64,000 bases of DNA, from the NCBI RefSeq assembly GCF_001467745.1, contig NZ_LNYG01000013.1, positions 1,830,110-1,894,109 of the forward strand, written 5' to 3'. Position numbers and translations under genes: made by a program. The DNA comes from Legionella jamestowniensis. Its GTDB lineage: Bacteria; Pseudomonadota; Gammaproteobacteria; Legionellales; Legionellaceae. The notes under the pieces are model-generated. The model worked only from the letters and a program-made list of their open reading frames with translations. It made no database searches and was not told where the DNA came from. Below are positions 55,140 to 63,775 of this stretch, piece by piece (the stretch's first letter is position 1; every line of letters begins with the position of its first letter).

Positions 55140-56090
55140 ATGAAAGTTGTAATAATTGAACAATTTGGACCTTCAAGTGTGATGAAGCTGATAGATCAGC
55201 CAACGCCCAATCCAGGTGACGACGAAGTTCTTGTCAGAGTGAAAGCTGCTTCCGTAAACCCTGTCGATATACAAACCAGAAGGGGAGACTACAACGATTC
55301 GATTACATTACCAGCTAGGCTCGGAGTTGATTGTGCAGGTATCATTGAGAAGGTTGGAAAAGGTGTCCATGGTTTTCAGATTGGGGATGAGGTGTTCTAT
55401 GTCCCGAGGCTACTCGAAAACGAGGGGAGTTATGCAACGCATCATGTCGAGAAAGCAACCATAGTCGCAAAAAAACCTGAAACGATTTCTTTTGAACAAG
55501 CTGCTACGTTACCGTTATCCGCTGGTACCGCATGGGAGTGTTTGATTGAGAGGGGGCGCCTAAAGTCGGGTGATAAAGTTCTCATTCATGGCGGAGCAGG
55601 AGGCGTCGGTGTGTATGCAATCCAGATTGCAAAGTTTTTTGGAGCGCATGTTGTAACTACATCTGGACTACATAACAAAGATTTTGTAGAAATGCTAGGA
55701 GCTGATGTCAGTTATGATTATCGCAAAGAGTTGTTGTATCAAGAGCTTCATCAAGACTATCCCGCTGGTTTTGATATTATCCTAGATACCGTGGGTCAAA
55801 AAACAATAGAAAATAGTCTTTCATTACTGGCAACTTCAGGGAGGTTAGTGTCAATTGTCGATATGTCTGAACCTCAAAACTTGATTAGTGGCTGGCTAGT
55901 TAATGCAGAGCTCCATTTTGTTTTTACAACTCAATCCGCGAAAAGGCTTGCTGAAATTGCAAAAGTGGTCGATGCGGGCGGTATAAAGCCTATTATTGAA
56001 CGTGTTATGAAGTTAAGTGAAATAGTGTTAGCTCATGATCTAATCGAGGCTGGAAACAGAAAAGGTAAGATTGTAATCTCAATAGATTAG
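55140..56090 (+). CDS. Zinc-type MDR / quinone oxidoreductase
   Basis: A 316-residue medium-chain dehydrogenase: GroES-like N-terminus (VLVRVKAASVNPVDIQTRRG, LGVDCAGIIEKVGKGV) and Rossmann GGAGGVGVYAIQIAKFFGAHVVTT. It lacks the catalytic zinc pattern GHE of alcohol dehydrogenases, so it is of the NADPH:quinone/enone type (Qor, QorB). Strong site (AGGAGA) before ATG 55140. The third hip operator lies 100 bp upstream and may affect it. Confidence 0.87.
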   Translation: MKVVIIEQFGPSSVMKLIDQPTPNPGDDEVLVRVKAASVNPVDIQTRRGDYNDSITLPARLGVDCAGIIEKVGKGVHGFQIGDEVFYVPRLLENEGSYATHHVEKATIVAKKPETISFEQAATLPLSAGTAWECLIERGRLKSGDKVLIHGGAGGVGVYAIQIAKFFGAHVVTTSGLHNKDFVEMLGADVSYDYRKELLYQELHQDYPAGFDIILDTVGQKTIENSLSLLATSGRLVSIVDMSEPQNLISGWLVNAELHFVFTTQSAKRLAEIAKVVDAGGIKPIIERVMKLSEIVLAHDLIEAGNRKGKIVISID

Positions 56091-56199
56091 TGCGTGTGTG
56101 GATTAAAAGTAGTTAGCCGAATCTATCTACAGTGCAAACGGCGCCATCTGAAAAATTTGCAGCATTTTTGCAGATGATGGAATAAGTTTTTGTCTGAAT

Positions 56200-56744
56200 C
56201 AGTGACGGTAGACACTATCAAAAAAGATGGGGGTATACTGGAGCAAAGAGTTGAGTTATTTGGGGGAGTTAGCGAAAGCAAAGATTAAAATACAAATTGA
56301 TACTGGTTATGATGCAGTTACCCCTGGGCCAATAGAAGCCCAATATCCTGTGCTTCTTAGTGACCTTCCTGCCCCTAAATTCGTACCTATCTAATTTATA
56401 CGGTAATTGCAGAAACATTGCACGCCATTACATTATTGGGAATGGCGAATAGTCGATTGAAAGACTACTTGGATCTTTATGTATTATTAAGTAATGAACA
56501 GTTGAATAATCAAGTTTTGGCTCAAGCCATACGGGCTACATTTACTCGTCGAGGTATGGCTGTCCCTGATGCGCTGCCTATTGGCCTGATTGATGAGTTT
56601 GCCAATGACCTAAGCAGAGAGTCAATGTGGAAAGCTTTTTTGAGAAAGAATGAACTAGAGCAGAAACCATTAACTGAAGTTATTGCTGTGATCAGAAATT
56701 TGATTCAAATGCCATTTTCTTTGGCAAATAGATGCATCAAATAG
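56200..56744 (+). pseudogene. Decayed AbiEii-type nucleotidyltransferase toxin
   Basis: Pieces in three frames: SVTVDT, then after a 7-A run (56220-56226) RVELFGGVSESKIKIQIDTGYDAVTPGPIEAQYPVLLSDLPAPK, then a stop at 56392-56394, and from about 56400 YTVIAETLHAITLLGMANSRLKDYLDLYVLL in the frame that goes to 56744. This order (Q-I-D-x-G..D-A-V-T-P-G-P, E-x-L-H-A-I, S-R-x-K-D-x-x-D-L) is the middle and C-terminal part of AbiEii toxin nucleotidyltransferases. At least two frameshifts; N-terminal motif not found. Confidence 0.7.
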
Positions 56745-56855
56745 AGATTATATATTCGTAAATTATCCCGACTATGAGGACTCCAAAATCATCCAAAATA
56801 TGCTTAAAAAATAAAAACTGGAAGCTTGAATTTTAATCACTTGCCTTGCGGGGGG

Positions 56856-57084
56856 CTACAATAATTCACATTTATTACTTTTGGGGGTAATTATTGTAGT
56901 ATGCCTTTTGGCTCTAGTAACGGCAACACGTAATGTAAGCTTGGAACGTTCTATGGATTTTGATTCAGTTGGGTTTAAAACAATACGACCGCTTTTTATA
57001 GCCCTCAAATATAAAAACTTCATCACCAACTGCTTCAAGTGCTTCTGCAATTGTAATCAAAGTGGAAGATGCAAATTCGGTCAT
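56856..57084 (-). pseudogene. C-terminal remnant of a UvrD-like helicase
   Basis: On the minus strand: MTEFASSTLITIAEALEAVGDEVFIFEG in one frame, then after a shift KSGRIVLNPTESKSIERSKLTLRVAVTRAKRHTTIITP. The phrase V-A-V-T-R-A-K is helicase motif VI of UvrD/Rep family enzymes and lies near their C-terminus. Only the last 60 to 70 codons survive. With the AbiEii fragment 110 bp away it marks an eroded defence or mobile segment. Confidence 0.55.
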
Positions 57085-57097
57085 AACCCTTTCTGAC

Positions 57098-58939
57098 TTA
57101 ATAAGCAAAACAACCACAACCCAGTGCCCATGGATTGTCAAAATTAGGCCTATAATGGGCTGTCTTATTCAACCCGAGCCAGCGTGATAATTTGCCATCA
57201 TGTCCATGAACCATACAGGAAGTCCCATGCCAATGCGGTGCTGCATAGCCACCATAATGTGCTACAGGGGACCATTCCGGTGAAGGTGGAGGTATAGGTG
57301 GGTCAAAGGATTTGAATTCTTCAGCAGCATACACGATTTTGCCTCCGACCACAGTGAGTACTGAAGTAATCGCTTTAATTGCTTCGTCAGCCACATGCAT
57401 GAAATCGTCGGAGAGTACGGCTAAATCAGCATATTGACCAACAGATAAGGCGCCTTTTACAGTTTCTTCATTTGATTTATAGGCACTACCTTGCGTCCAC
57501 AGGCGCAGTGCTTCTTCACGTTCTAGCCGATTGTTGTCATGATATAACGAAAGTCCCCCAACTGTTTTTCCTGTAATTAACCAATAGAGAGAAACAAAAG
57601 GATTGTAGCTTGCTACACGGGTAGCATCAGTTCCACCTCCTACAGGAATTTCCATATCGAGCATTTTACGAATGGGTGGGGCATTTTGTGCTGCTTCCTT
57701 GCCATATCGCTCAACAAAATATTCACCCTGGAATGCCATGCGGTGTTGTACTGCAATACCACCTCCAAGCTTTTTAATACGTTCCAGATTGTGTTCATCT
57801 ACTGTTTCTGCATGATCAAAGAACCAGCGCAAACCATCAAATGCTGTATCCTTGTTTACTGATTCAAATACACTTAGTGCACGATCAATGGTTTCATTAT
57901 AGGTTGCATGCAATCGGAAGGGCCAACGTTGGTCAACAAGAAAACGTACTACATCTTTTAATTCGTCTTCCATTTTTCCAGGCATATCTGGACGTGGTTG
58001 CAAGAAATCTTCAAAATCTGCTGCGGAAAAGACTAGCATTTCACCAGCACCGTTGTGACGATAAAAGCCATCGCCACTATAAGGACTAATCTGTTTAGTC
58101 CATTGTTGAAAATCAGCTAATTCCCTACCTGGATTTTGAGTAAAAAGATTATAGGCAATACGCACGGTCATTAAACCTTCTTGATGCAGTTTTTCAATCA
58201 CTTGATAATCTTCAGGATAGTTTTGAAATCCACCACCGGCATCAATACAGCTGGTAATCCCTAAGCGGTTTAATTCGCGCATGAAATGGCGGGGAGAATT
58301 AACTTGATGTTCAAAGGGCAGTTTGGGACCTTTAGCTAGGGTGGAATAAAGAATCATTGCATTTGGTTCAGCAATCAGCATACCAGTTGGATTGCCTTTT
58401 TTATCACGTTCAATACGACCACCTATTGGATCAGGTGATTCACGAGTAATTCCTGCTGCTTTAAGTGCTGCGCCATTGAGTAACGCGCGGTCGTACAAAT
58501 GCAGAATAAATACAGGCGTGTTAGGTGCTGCGTGGTTGATTTCAGCAAGGGTTGGCATCCGGCGTTCTTTGAATTGGAACTCGCTCCATCCACCTACGAC
58601 ACGAACCCATTGTGGATTTGGTGTTCGTTCTGCTTGTACTTTCAATATCATTAGTGCATCAGCTAGTCTGACTACCCCATCCCAACGTAGCTCCATATTA
58701 TAATTAAGACCGCCACGAATAAGATGTAGATGTGAATCATTAAGTCCTGGAATGACTCGCTTACCCTGAAGGTTGATTTGCTGTGTTCCTTGTCCTGCGA
58801 GTTTCAGGATTTCTGCATCGTTACCAATCGCCGTGACTACCCCATCTGATAAAGCAATGGCCGATACTTCTGATTTTTTTTTATCTAACGTTGTGACTTT
58901 TCCATGATAAAGAATAAGTTCGGGATGTCCTTTTGACAT
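57098..58939 (-). CDS. YtcJ-like amidohydrolase
   Basis: A 613-residue metal-dependent amidohydrolase. DSHLHLIRGG (about 65-70) gives the HxH metal ligands, GGWSEFQFKERRMPT is typical of the YtcJ group, further ligands lie in RLHATYN and FFDHAETVD, and the last Asp in GGTDATRVAS. The C-terminal tail is longer than usual (PIPPPSPEWSPVAHYGGY). Members hydrolyse exocyclic amide, urea or enamine bonds. Co-oriented 67 bp after an isochorismatase-like gene. Confidence 0.88.
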   Translation of the reverse strand: MSKGHPELILYHGKVTTLDKKKSEVSAIALSDGVVTAIGNDAEILKLAGQGTQQINLQGKRVIPGLNDSHLHLIRGGLNYNMELRWDGVVRLADALMILKVQAERTPNPQWVRVVGGWSEFQFKERRMPTLAEINHAAPNTPVFILHLYDRALLNGAALKAAGITRESPDPIGGRIERDKKGNPTGMLIAEPNAMILYSTLAKGPKLPFEHQVNSPRHFMRELNRLGITSCIDAGGGFQNYPEDYQVIEKLHQEGLMTVRIAYNLFTQNPGRELADFQQWTKQISPYSGDGFYRHNGAGEMLVFSAADFEDFLQPRPDMPGKMEDELKDVVRFLVDQRWPFRLHATYNETIDRALSVFESVNKDTAFDGLRWFFDHAETVDEHNLERIKKLGGGIAVQHRMAFQGEYFVERYGKEAAQNAPPIRKMLDMEIPVGGGTDATRVASYNPFVSLYWLITGKTVGGLSLYHDNNRLEREEALRLWTQGSAYKSNEETVKGALSVGQYADLAVLSDDFMHVADEAIKAITSVLTVVGGKIVYAAEEFKSFDPPIPPPSPEWSPVAHYGGYAAPHWHGTSCMVHGHDGKLSRWLGLNKTAHYRPNFDNPWALGCGCFAY

Positions 58940-59005
58940 AATGGTTTCTCCTGAAACATAGACAGATCAATAACTTTCATTACCGTCCGTAATTTTAAGC
59001 AACAA

Positions 59006-59686
59006 TTAAGCTTTATTTTGGGGTTGCATGACCTTATGGAGATATTTTGCTCGTTGCCCGTAGTCATGCACCATGCTTGCTGCATAATCAATACCCATTC
59101 CATAGGCACCGAAATGATCACGCACAATATTGGTTATACCTTCGTAAGTCTCCTTACGACTCCAGTCACGTTGTAATTCGAGGGTTAACTGTACTGTAGA
59201 GATTGATTCGGCACCATGTTGTTCACAACGACGAATCGCTGCGTCATGAGCTTCTTTCGATGTACCTCCAGAGGCATCAATATTCATGATGACCTCATAT
59301 CCTTCATCCAAAGCACATAGCGTGGGAAAAATTAAACAGGCTTCTGTCCAGAGTGCTGCAATAACCAGTTTTTTTCGCCCCGTTTTTTTTACCGCATCCA
59401 CAAAAACCTTGTCTTCCCAACTGTTCATGCTGGTACGCTCAATGGGGTCTTGTTGCAGTACATCCATCAACTCAGGCCAAATGTAACCACTGAATGATTC
59501 TGTTTCGACTGCGGTTAGGAGGGTGGGGATATTGAATAATTTGGCAGTTTTTGCCATGGCGACCACGTTATTCTTAAGCAGCTGACGATCAATGCTGGTG
59601 ACACCAAATGACATTTGCGGTTGGTGATCAATAAAAACAAAAGCGCAGTTTTGTGGGGTAAGTAATTGTTCGGTTGCTGCAGACAT
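59006..59686 (-). CDS. Isochorismatase-family cysteine hydrolase
   Basis: A 226-residue Cys hydrolase: Asp in VFIDHQPQMSFGV (about 20), Lys in AMAKTAKLF or following region, and the nucleophile Cys in WTEACLIFPTLCALDEGYEV (about 117). The YcaC-like group acts on unknown amides. It precedes the amidohydrolase on the same strand (67 bp), and the two may degrade one compound. Confidence 0.87.
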   Translation of the reverse strand: MSAATEQLLTPQNCAFVFIDHQPQMSFGVTSIDRQLLKNNVVAMAKTAKLFNIPTLLTAVETESFSGYIWPELMDVLQQDPIERTSMNSWEDKVFVDAVKKTGRKKLVIAALWTEACLIFPTLCALDEGYEVIMNIDASGGTSKEAHDAAIRRCEQHGAESISTVQLTLELQRDWSRKETYEGITNIVRDHFGAYGMGIDYAASMVHDYGQRAKYLHKVMQPQNKA

Positions 59687-59890
59687 TGCCTTCTCCGGGA
59701 GTGTGTTATTAATTCCATTTCATACTGAATTTATACTATAGCTCAAAGCAAAATAACCGCAACCATGCGGGGTCATATTAGGCTAAAGAATTAGGGCGTT
59801 TATGTTGACACTTGTTATCTGTGAGTGCACCGTAAGTGCCCCTTAGCGGTCTTCAATCTTTGGGAATTACTCGGAACTGCTTAATTTTAT

Positions 59891-59940
59891 TGGTGGGCCC
59901 ACTAGGACTTGAACCTAGGACGACCAACGGATTATGAGTC
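59891..59940 (-). tRNA. 3' half of tRNA-Ile(CAU), element attachment site
   Basis: The reverse complement starts at the anticodon stem GACTCATAATC (anticodon CAT), continues through variable loop GGTCG, the T arm CTAGG-TTCAAGT-CCTAG and the acceptor end TGGGCCC-A-CCA. It is closest to tRNA-Ile2 (lysidine, CAU). The 5' half is missing: sequence beyond 59940 is unrelated. This is the attachment-site copy left where an element integrated; an intact gene should lie at the other end, outside the window. Confidence 0.85.
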
Positions 59941-60097
59941 TGTAAAATGCGGGTTTTAGCACGTTTTATCAAATTTTAAATTCTTTCAAAAACCTTTTAA
60001 AATCAACGTTTATAAGCCATAATTTGCCATATTGGAATTTATTTAGTTTTAAATAAAGTGTCTACATGGCGTCTACATGGAATTTTAGAGGTGTATT

Positions 60098-60974
60098 ATG
60101 GTGGAAGCTGAAAAGGGTATTAAATTAACCAAAACCATCGTTGATAAACTCGAATATATCGCTGGAAAAACCCAAACCTTTTATCGTGAGCATGATTTAA
60201 AGGCTTTGCTTTAAGAATTACCTCTGGCGGCGTCAAAAAGCTTCATCGTTGAAAACAAGAATCAACGGTAAGGGCTATTTTTAATTACGCCATGTATGAA
60301 TATTAAGATGGTAACGGCCATTCCATCATCACTATTAACCCGGTCAAATACCTATCGCATACCCGGGGATGGTATCGAGTGGATCGAAAACAAACTGTCA
60401 TCAACCGCATCAATTAGCTGAGTTGTATAAAGCTATAATTGTATTGGTAGAGACCGATAACTACCGCAATGCCTTATTGTGGCATGATTATTTTTTATTA
60501 CTCTTATTCACTGGCATGCGAAAAATGGAAGCAGCTTCTTTACGTTGGGAGGATATTGATCTCAAATCTAAAACGCTCACTTTGCAAGATACCAAAAACC
60601 ACGAAATCCATACACTGCCTATGTCTGATTTTGTCTATGAGCTAATGGAACGTAGAAGCCGGAATAAATCCAGTGAATTTGTATTTCCTGCTGATAGCAA
60701 AACTGGCTACGTCTATGAACCTAAAAAAGCAGTAAATAGGGTGGTGGAATTATCCGGTGTACCATTTACTTTACATGATCTGAGAAGAACATTCGCTACT
60801 ATTGCTGATAGCCTTGATTTACCTGCTTATGCCTTGAAGCGTTTGCTGAATCACAAAATGAATAATGATGTTACAGCAGGGTACATCATGAAAGATGTTG
60901 AGCGGTTGAGAAAGCCGATGCAACAAGTAGCTAATTTTTTACAGGAACACATGACAGAGGCAGTTGAGTTATGA
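60098..60974 (+). pseudogene. Tyrosine integrase, frameshifted, P4 type
   Basis: The N-terminal part (ATG 60098: KGIKLTKTIVDKLEY) breaks after about 40 codons; two or more further shifts follow (ALRITSGGVK in one frame, SFIVENKNQR in another, and again near 60405). From about 60410 the frame is clean to 60974 and holds the catalytic core: TGMRKMEAASLRW (Arg), HDLRRTFATIA (His-x-x-Arg), LNHK, and AGYIMKD with the Tyr. The C-terminal domain is complete, but the gene as a whole cannot make a full protein. It lies 158 bp from the tRNA fragment, as expected for its attachment site. Confidence 0.82.
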
Positions 60975-61171
60975 ATATCAATGAAGTAATAGATCATTGG
61001 AAACATATTTCACCGGTAATACGTGAACCTCAAAATGTAGACGAATACGATAAATTGGCTGATTTTCTTGATAAGTTGCTGGATATTGTTGGTGAAGATG
61101 AGGCACATGAGCTAATAGGACTTGTAGATGTAATTTTGCCAAGTATGATGAAACTCATTAGAATTAATTGA
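60971..61171 (+). CDS. Small protein, HigA-N-terminal-like
   Basis: A 66-residue protein, ATG overlapping the integrase TGA. Sequence VIREPQNVDEYDKLADFLDKLLDIVGEDEAHELIGLVDVILPSMMKLI resembles the N-terminal segment of HigA/COG5499-type antitoxins (P-I-x-x-x-x-x-Y-x-x-A...), but the HTH part is absent. It may be a truncated antitoxin or a regulator coupled to the integrase. Confidence 0.45.
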   Translation: MNINEVIDHWKHISPVIREPQNVDEYDKLADFLDKLLDIVGEDEAHELIGLVDVILPSMMKLIRIN

Positions 61172-61235
61172 TTTGTTCCGTTTTTACCCTATTTGTTTGT
61201 ATGTGGGGATAAATCGACATGTGGGGCATCCACGC

Positions 61236-61248
61236 CATTACTGGACTA
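61236..61248 (+). repeat. Direct repeat, left copy (abiE cassette)
   Basis: CATTACTGGACTA, identical to 63409-63421. The preceding 30 bases are also similar (GACA..GTGGG..). The two copies enclose the abiE pair, 2.17 kb apart. Confidence 0.55.
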
Positions 61249-61280
61249 ATAATTGAGTAGAAATTTTGCTATTAAAAAGT

Positions 61281-61352
61281 CATGTTAAGAAAATCCACTT
61301 TTTTTAACACGAACATGTACTCATGTTAAAAAATCTCTATTTTCTTAACATG
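61281..61352. repeat. Nested inverted repeats
   Basis: CATGTTAAGAAAAT (61281-61294) and ATTTTCTTAACATG (61339-61352) are perfect 14-base inverted arms, enclosing two further TTAAC/GTTAA copies (near 61301-61305 and 61322-61328). It lies between the two convergent transcripts, 28 bp after the abiEii stop. Could be a terminator, a protein-binding cluster, or a site of a mobile element. Confidence 0.55.
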
Positions 61353-61380
61353 ATGAGTACAAGGATCTGAATATTACATG

Positions 61381-62199
61381 CTAATCATTAAATCCTTTCT
61401 TGATCATTTCAAGCATCGTGAGCGCATGATCGTATTCAAGTTGAGAGTGAGTTATAGAAATAGCCAGATTATCCATTAAGATGGGATCATTAAATAACTC
61501 CTTAAGACGAATCTTAGTTTCTAGAGATAGTTCCTTAAAATCTCGCCCTAAAAGCCGACACCCGCTTAAGGTATAATCAAAGTCCTTCTCTAAAAGATCA
61601 TGATGTTTTCCATTTAGCCTATCTTGATCATCGAAATCGAAGTAGTTGGAAATAATATAAGCCAAATCACTTGCATCTTTATTTGCCTTTCTGGAAAGCC
61701 AGGAAAATAGCTTTAAAAGTGCCAATCCTAAGGATGAGGCTACTTTTATAGTAAGATCGTTAATACTGATATCCATAGATCTTTGATATGCATCATTAAA
61801 TCCTGTTAGGCTAAATTCGATGTCATATTCTGGTGGCCATTTTAGAGTAGAGTTCTCATCTTTTATATCGCCGAAAGGGACTATGTCTAGATAACCATAT
61901 TTATTTGATTGAAGTCGGTGTTCACTTTTTTGATAGACAACAAAATCGCTCTTTTCGATTAGGGCATTTTTAATTTTATAGAACTCTTCCCAGCTTTTGC
62001 AGCAGATAGCTATATCGGTATCTAATGTTGCTCTTTGAGCTTCGTTTTTACCAAAATATTCTAAAAGAATATCTCGAGCTTTAGCTCCAATTAAAAAATA
62101 AGTACAATCATTGATAAGGGTAATTTCATTTATCAATTTAAATAAATCAATATTTTCTTCTGAAAAGCTATTCCATTTGTTGTTTAATGAATTTGTCAT
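61381..62199 (-). CDS. AbiEii-like nucleotidyltransferase toxin
   Basis: A 272-residue protein from ATG 62199, which overlaps the antitoxin gene by 32 bp. Nucleotidyltransferase motif: FLIGAKARDILLEYFGKNEAQRATLDTDIAI (G-x-x-A-R-D-x-L then T-D-D-like pair at D-x-D). DUF1814-type extensions follow (SLGLALLKLFSWLSRKANKDASDLAYII). Such toxins transfer nucleotides to tRNA ends or other targets in the AbiE type IV toxin-antitoxin system. The pairing with an AbiEi-like gene supports the call. Confidence 0.78.
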   Translation of the reverse strand: MTNSLNNKWNSFSEENIDLFKLINEITLINDCTYFLIGAKARDILLEYFGKNEAQRATLDTDIAICCKSWEEFYKIKNALIEKSDFVVYQKSEHRLQSNKYGYLDIVPFGDIKDENSTLKWPPEYDIEFSLTGFNDAYQRSMDISINDLTIKVASSLGLALLKLFSWLSRKANKDASDLAYIISNYFDFDDQDRLNGKHHDLLEKDFDYTLSGCRLLGRDFKELSLETKIRLKELFNDPILMDNLAISITHSQLEYDHALTMLEMIKKGFND

Positions 62200-63148
62200 A
62201 AATAATTTCCGCGGTTTCTTGGTTGCGTTCATCTGATGAGCTTAATAAATCGGCATAAATCAAAATAAAGGGTACAACATTATGTTTGTATAACTTTGTA
62301 TCAAAATTCCAAAATTTTTTTATCAGCTCAATATTCCCATTAATATTTTTCTTTAATCGGTATTTATACTGTAGTAAAGGCAATTCATTATCTGCATACA
62401 CTGTAATTATTTGTGGTTTTAGATATTGGGTTAATTTAGCAGCGGCTATTTCTCCTCCCCAAAGAAAATTAAAGTCTATTGGGTTCGTTTCTTTTAATTT
62501 CTCAAGATTATCGCTGTTAAATTTTTCAATTATTAATTTGGGGCGTAATTTTTCGTTGTACCCAATACACCATTTGCTTAGTAAATTTTCTTTATTAAGT
62601 AAGAATTTTTCGCCATGATTTTTTTCAGTTATATATCCGTATTTTTCTAATATTGAAAAAGTTTTACTTACACTCCCAAGTGCTACATCACTCATTTTTG
62701 CAATGTCACGGTAGTTATGGTTTAAGGCACTTTTCATTGTTAATAATGTAAAAATAATTTTTATGCTGGCAACGCTAAGCGTGAAAGAGTTTGTATCTAA
62801 TTGGTTTGATTTCTGAGGTGTTTCACCCTTAATAGAGATATAGACTGGGTCAGTATTTATAAACATATTTCCTGAAAAATCTATATATTCAATATTCGCA
62901 TTTTGCAATTTTTCAGCAAGATTTTTATTTATGTACTTAGTAATTAGTATGCTTTTTTTATCTAAATGATGCATATGCTGAATTATTGCACCCACGTTTG
63001 TTTGATCAATATTACCAATCATTTCAGGATTAAAATTAAGCTTGGTATGAGGTTTTATATAGATATAAAGCTGATTGATTTTTTCGTCATACTTGCATTG
63101 AAATCCTAGTTTATCTTTAATATTAGATATCAATTGTTGAGTATTCAT
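62168..63148 (-). CDS. AbiEi-like type IV antitoxin
   Basis: A 326-residue protein. IEYIDFSGNMFINTDPVYISIKG (about 95-115) and a winged-helix unit, LNHNYRDIAKMSDVALGSVSKTFSILEKYGYI (about 145-175), match the AbiEi-like antitoxin group with fused HTH. The C-terminal part is Asn/Lys-rich. It represses the operon probably through the GTTCATT-AAA-AATGAAC element 40 bp upstream. Start ATG 63148. Confidence 0.72.
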   Translation of the reverse strand: MNTQQLISNIKDKLGFQCKYDEKINQLYIYIKPHTKLNFNPEMIGNIDQTNVGAIIQHMHHLDKKSILITKYINKNLAEKLQNANIEYIDFSGNMFINTDPVYISIKGETPQKSNQLDTNSFTLSVASIKIIFTLLTMKSALNHNYRDIAKMSDVALGSVSKTFSILEKYGYITEKNHGEKFLLNKENLLSKWCIGYNEKLRPKLIIEKFNSDNLEKLKETNPIDFNFLWGGEIAAAKLTQYLKPQIITVYADNELPLLQYKYRLKKNINGNIELIKKFWNFDTKLYKHNVVPFILIYADLLSSSDERNQETAEIIYDKFIKQQME

Positions 63149-63187
63149 AGCCGTTTACCATTCGCCCTTTGTTCATAATTATAGTAT

Positions 63188-63221
63188 GTTCATTAAAAAT
63201 GAACAACATTAAAAAATGAAC
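63188..63221. promoter_or_regulatory. Likely operator of the AbiE pair
   Basis: GTTCATT (63188-63194), AAA, AATGAAC (63198-63204) is a perfect 7-bp inverted repeat; another AATGAAC follows at 63215-63221 and GTTCAT precedes at 63170-63175. The cluster is 40 bp before the antitoxin start, where AbiEi binds its inverted repeats in known systems. Confidence 0.65.
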
Positions 63222-63408
63222 AAGCCTGTTAACCAATTGTTTTTAGGTATTTTCGTCTAAAATAACCCCAAGATAAATAATTTAATTCCATGTGGAAATC
63301 CTAGGTTATTAAGCTGTGGAAATCATAGTTTATTGTGTTGCAACGAGAAATTTTATTGATGAGATAAAAATCTTTGGGACTAAGGGGACACAAGTGGGAT
63401 GTTCTCAT

Positions 63409-63421
63409 CATTACTGGACTA
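63409..63421 (+). repeat. Direct repeat, right copy (abiE cassette)
   Basis: CATTACTGGACTA, identical to 61236-61248. It is followed by an inverted repeat GTCCCAG ... CTGGGAC. Confidence 0.55.
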
Positions 63422-63494
63422 GATTCGTCCCAGCCTTCTATTGCAACACTGGGACGCATGGGACATGAGTAATTCTTACATATTGAAGGCTATG

Positions 63495-63526
63495 ATTAAT
63501 TCGCAATTCGCGAATTGCGAATTAAT
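63495..63526. repeat. 32-bp perfect palindrome
   Basis: ATTAATTCGCAATTCG followed directly by its own reverse complement, with no spacer. Every base of 63495-63526 pairs. Most likely a binding site for a dimeric or tetrameric protein of the element, since a palindrome without loop makes a poor terminator. Confidence 0.85.
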
Positions 63527-63775
63527 GACATGGCATGTTTAGTATTTATTTCCAATATCATTCGATACCGTTTATTTGAATTCGATCTTTTTGCTTGACA
63601 AGATTTGAAGGAATACGCAATACTTTTTCCGAGCTTGAAGTTGAAGCTTTCATGGCCAAAAGGCTAGTGAATATCAATTACTTGTCCAAATTTAGTCGGA
63701 TAGGCATTTGAATTCATCTCCAGGGACGGTGCAGGTCGGCATTATGCTGAATGAATAGTCACATGCGGAGTCCCT
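63527..63775. other. Gap between palindrome and excisionase-like gene
   Basis: No gene. TTGACA with AATACT 18 bp later (about 63595-63625) could be a promoter for the next gene, about 150 bp away. Confidence 0.35.
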
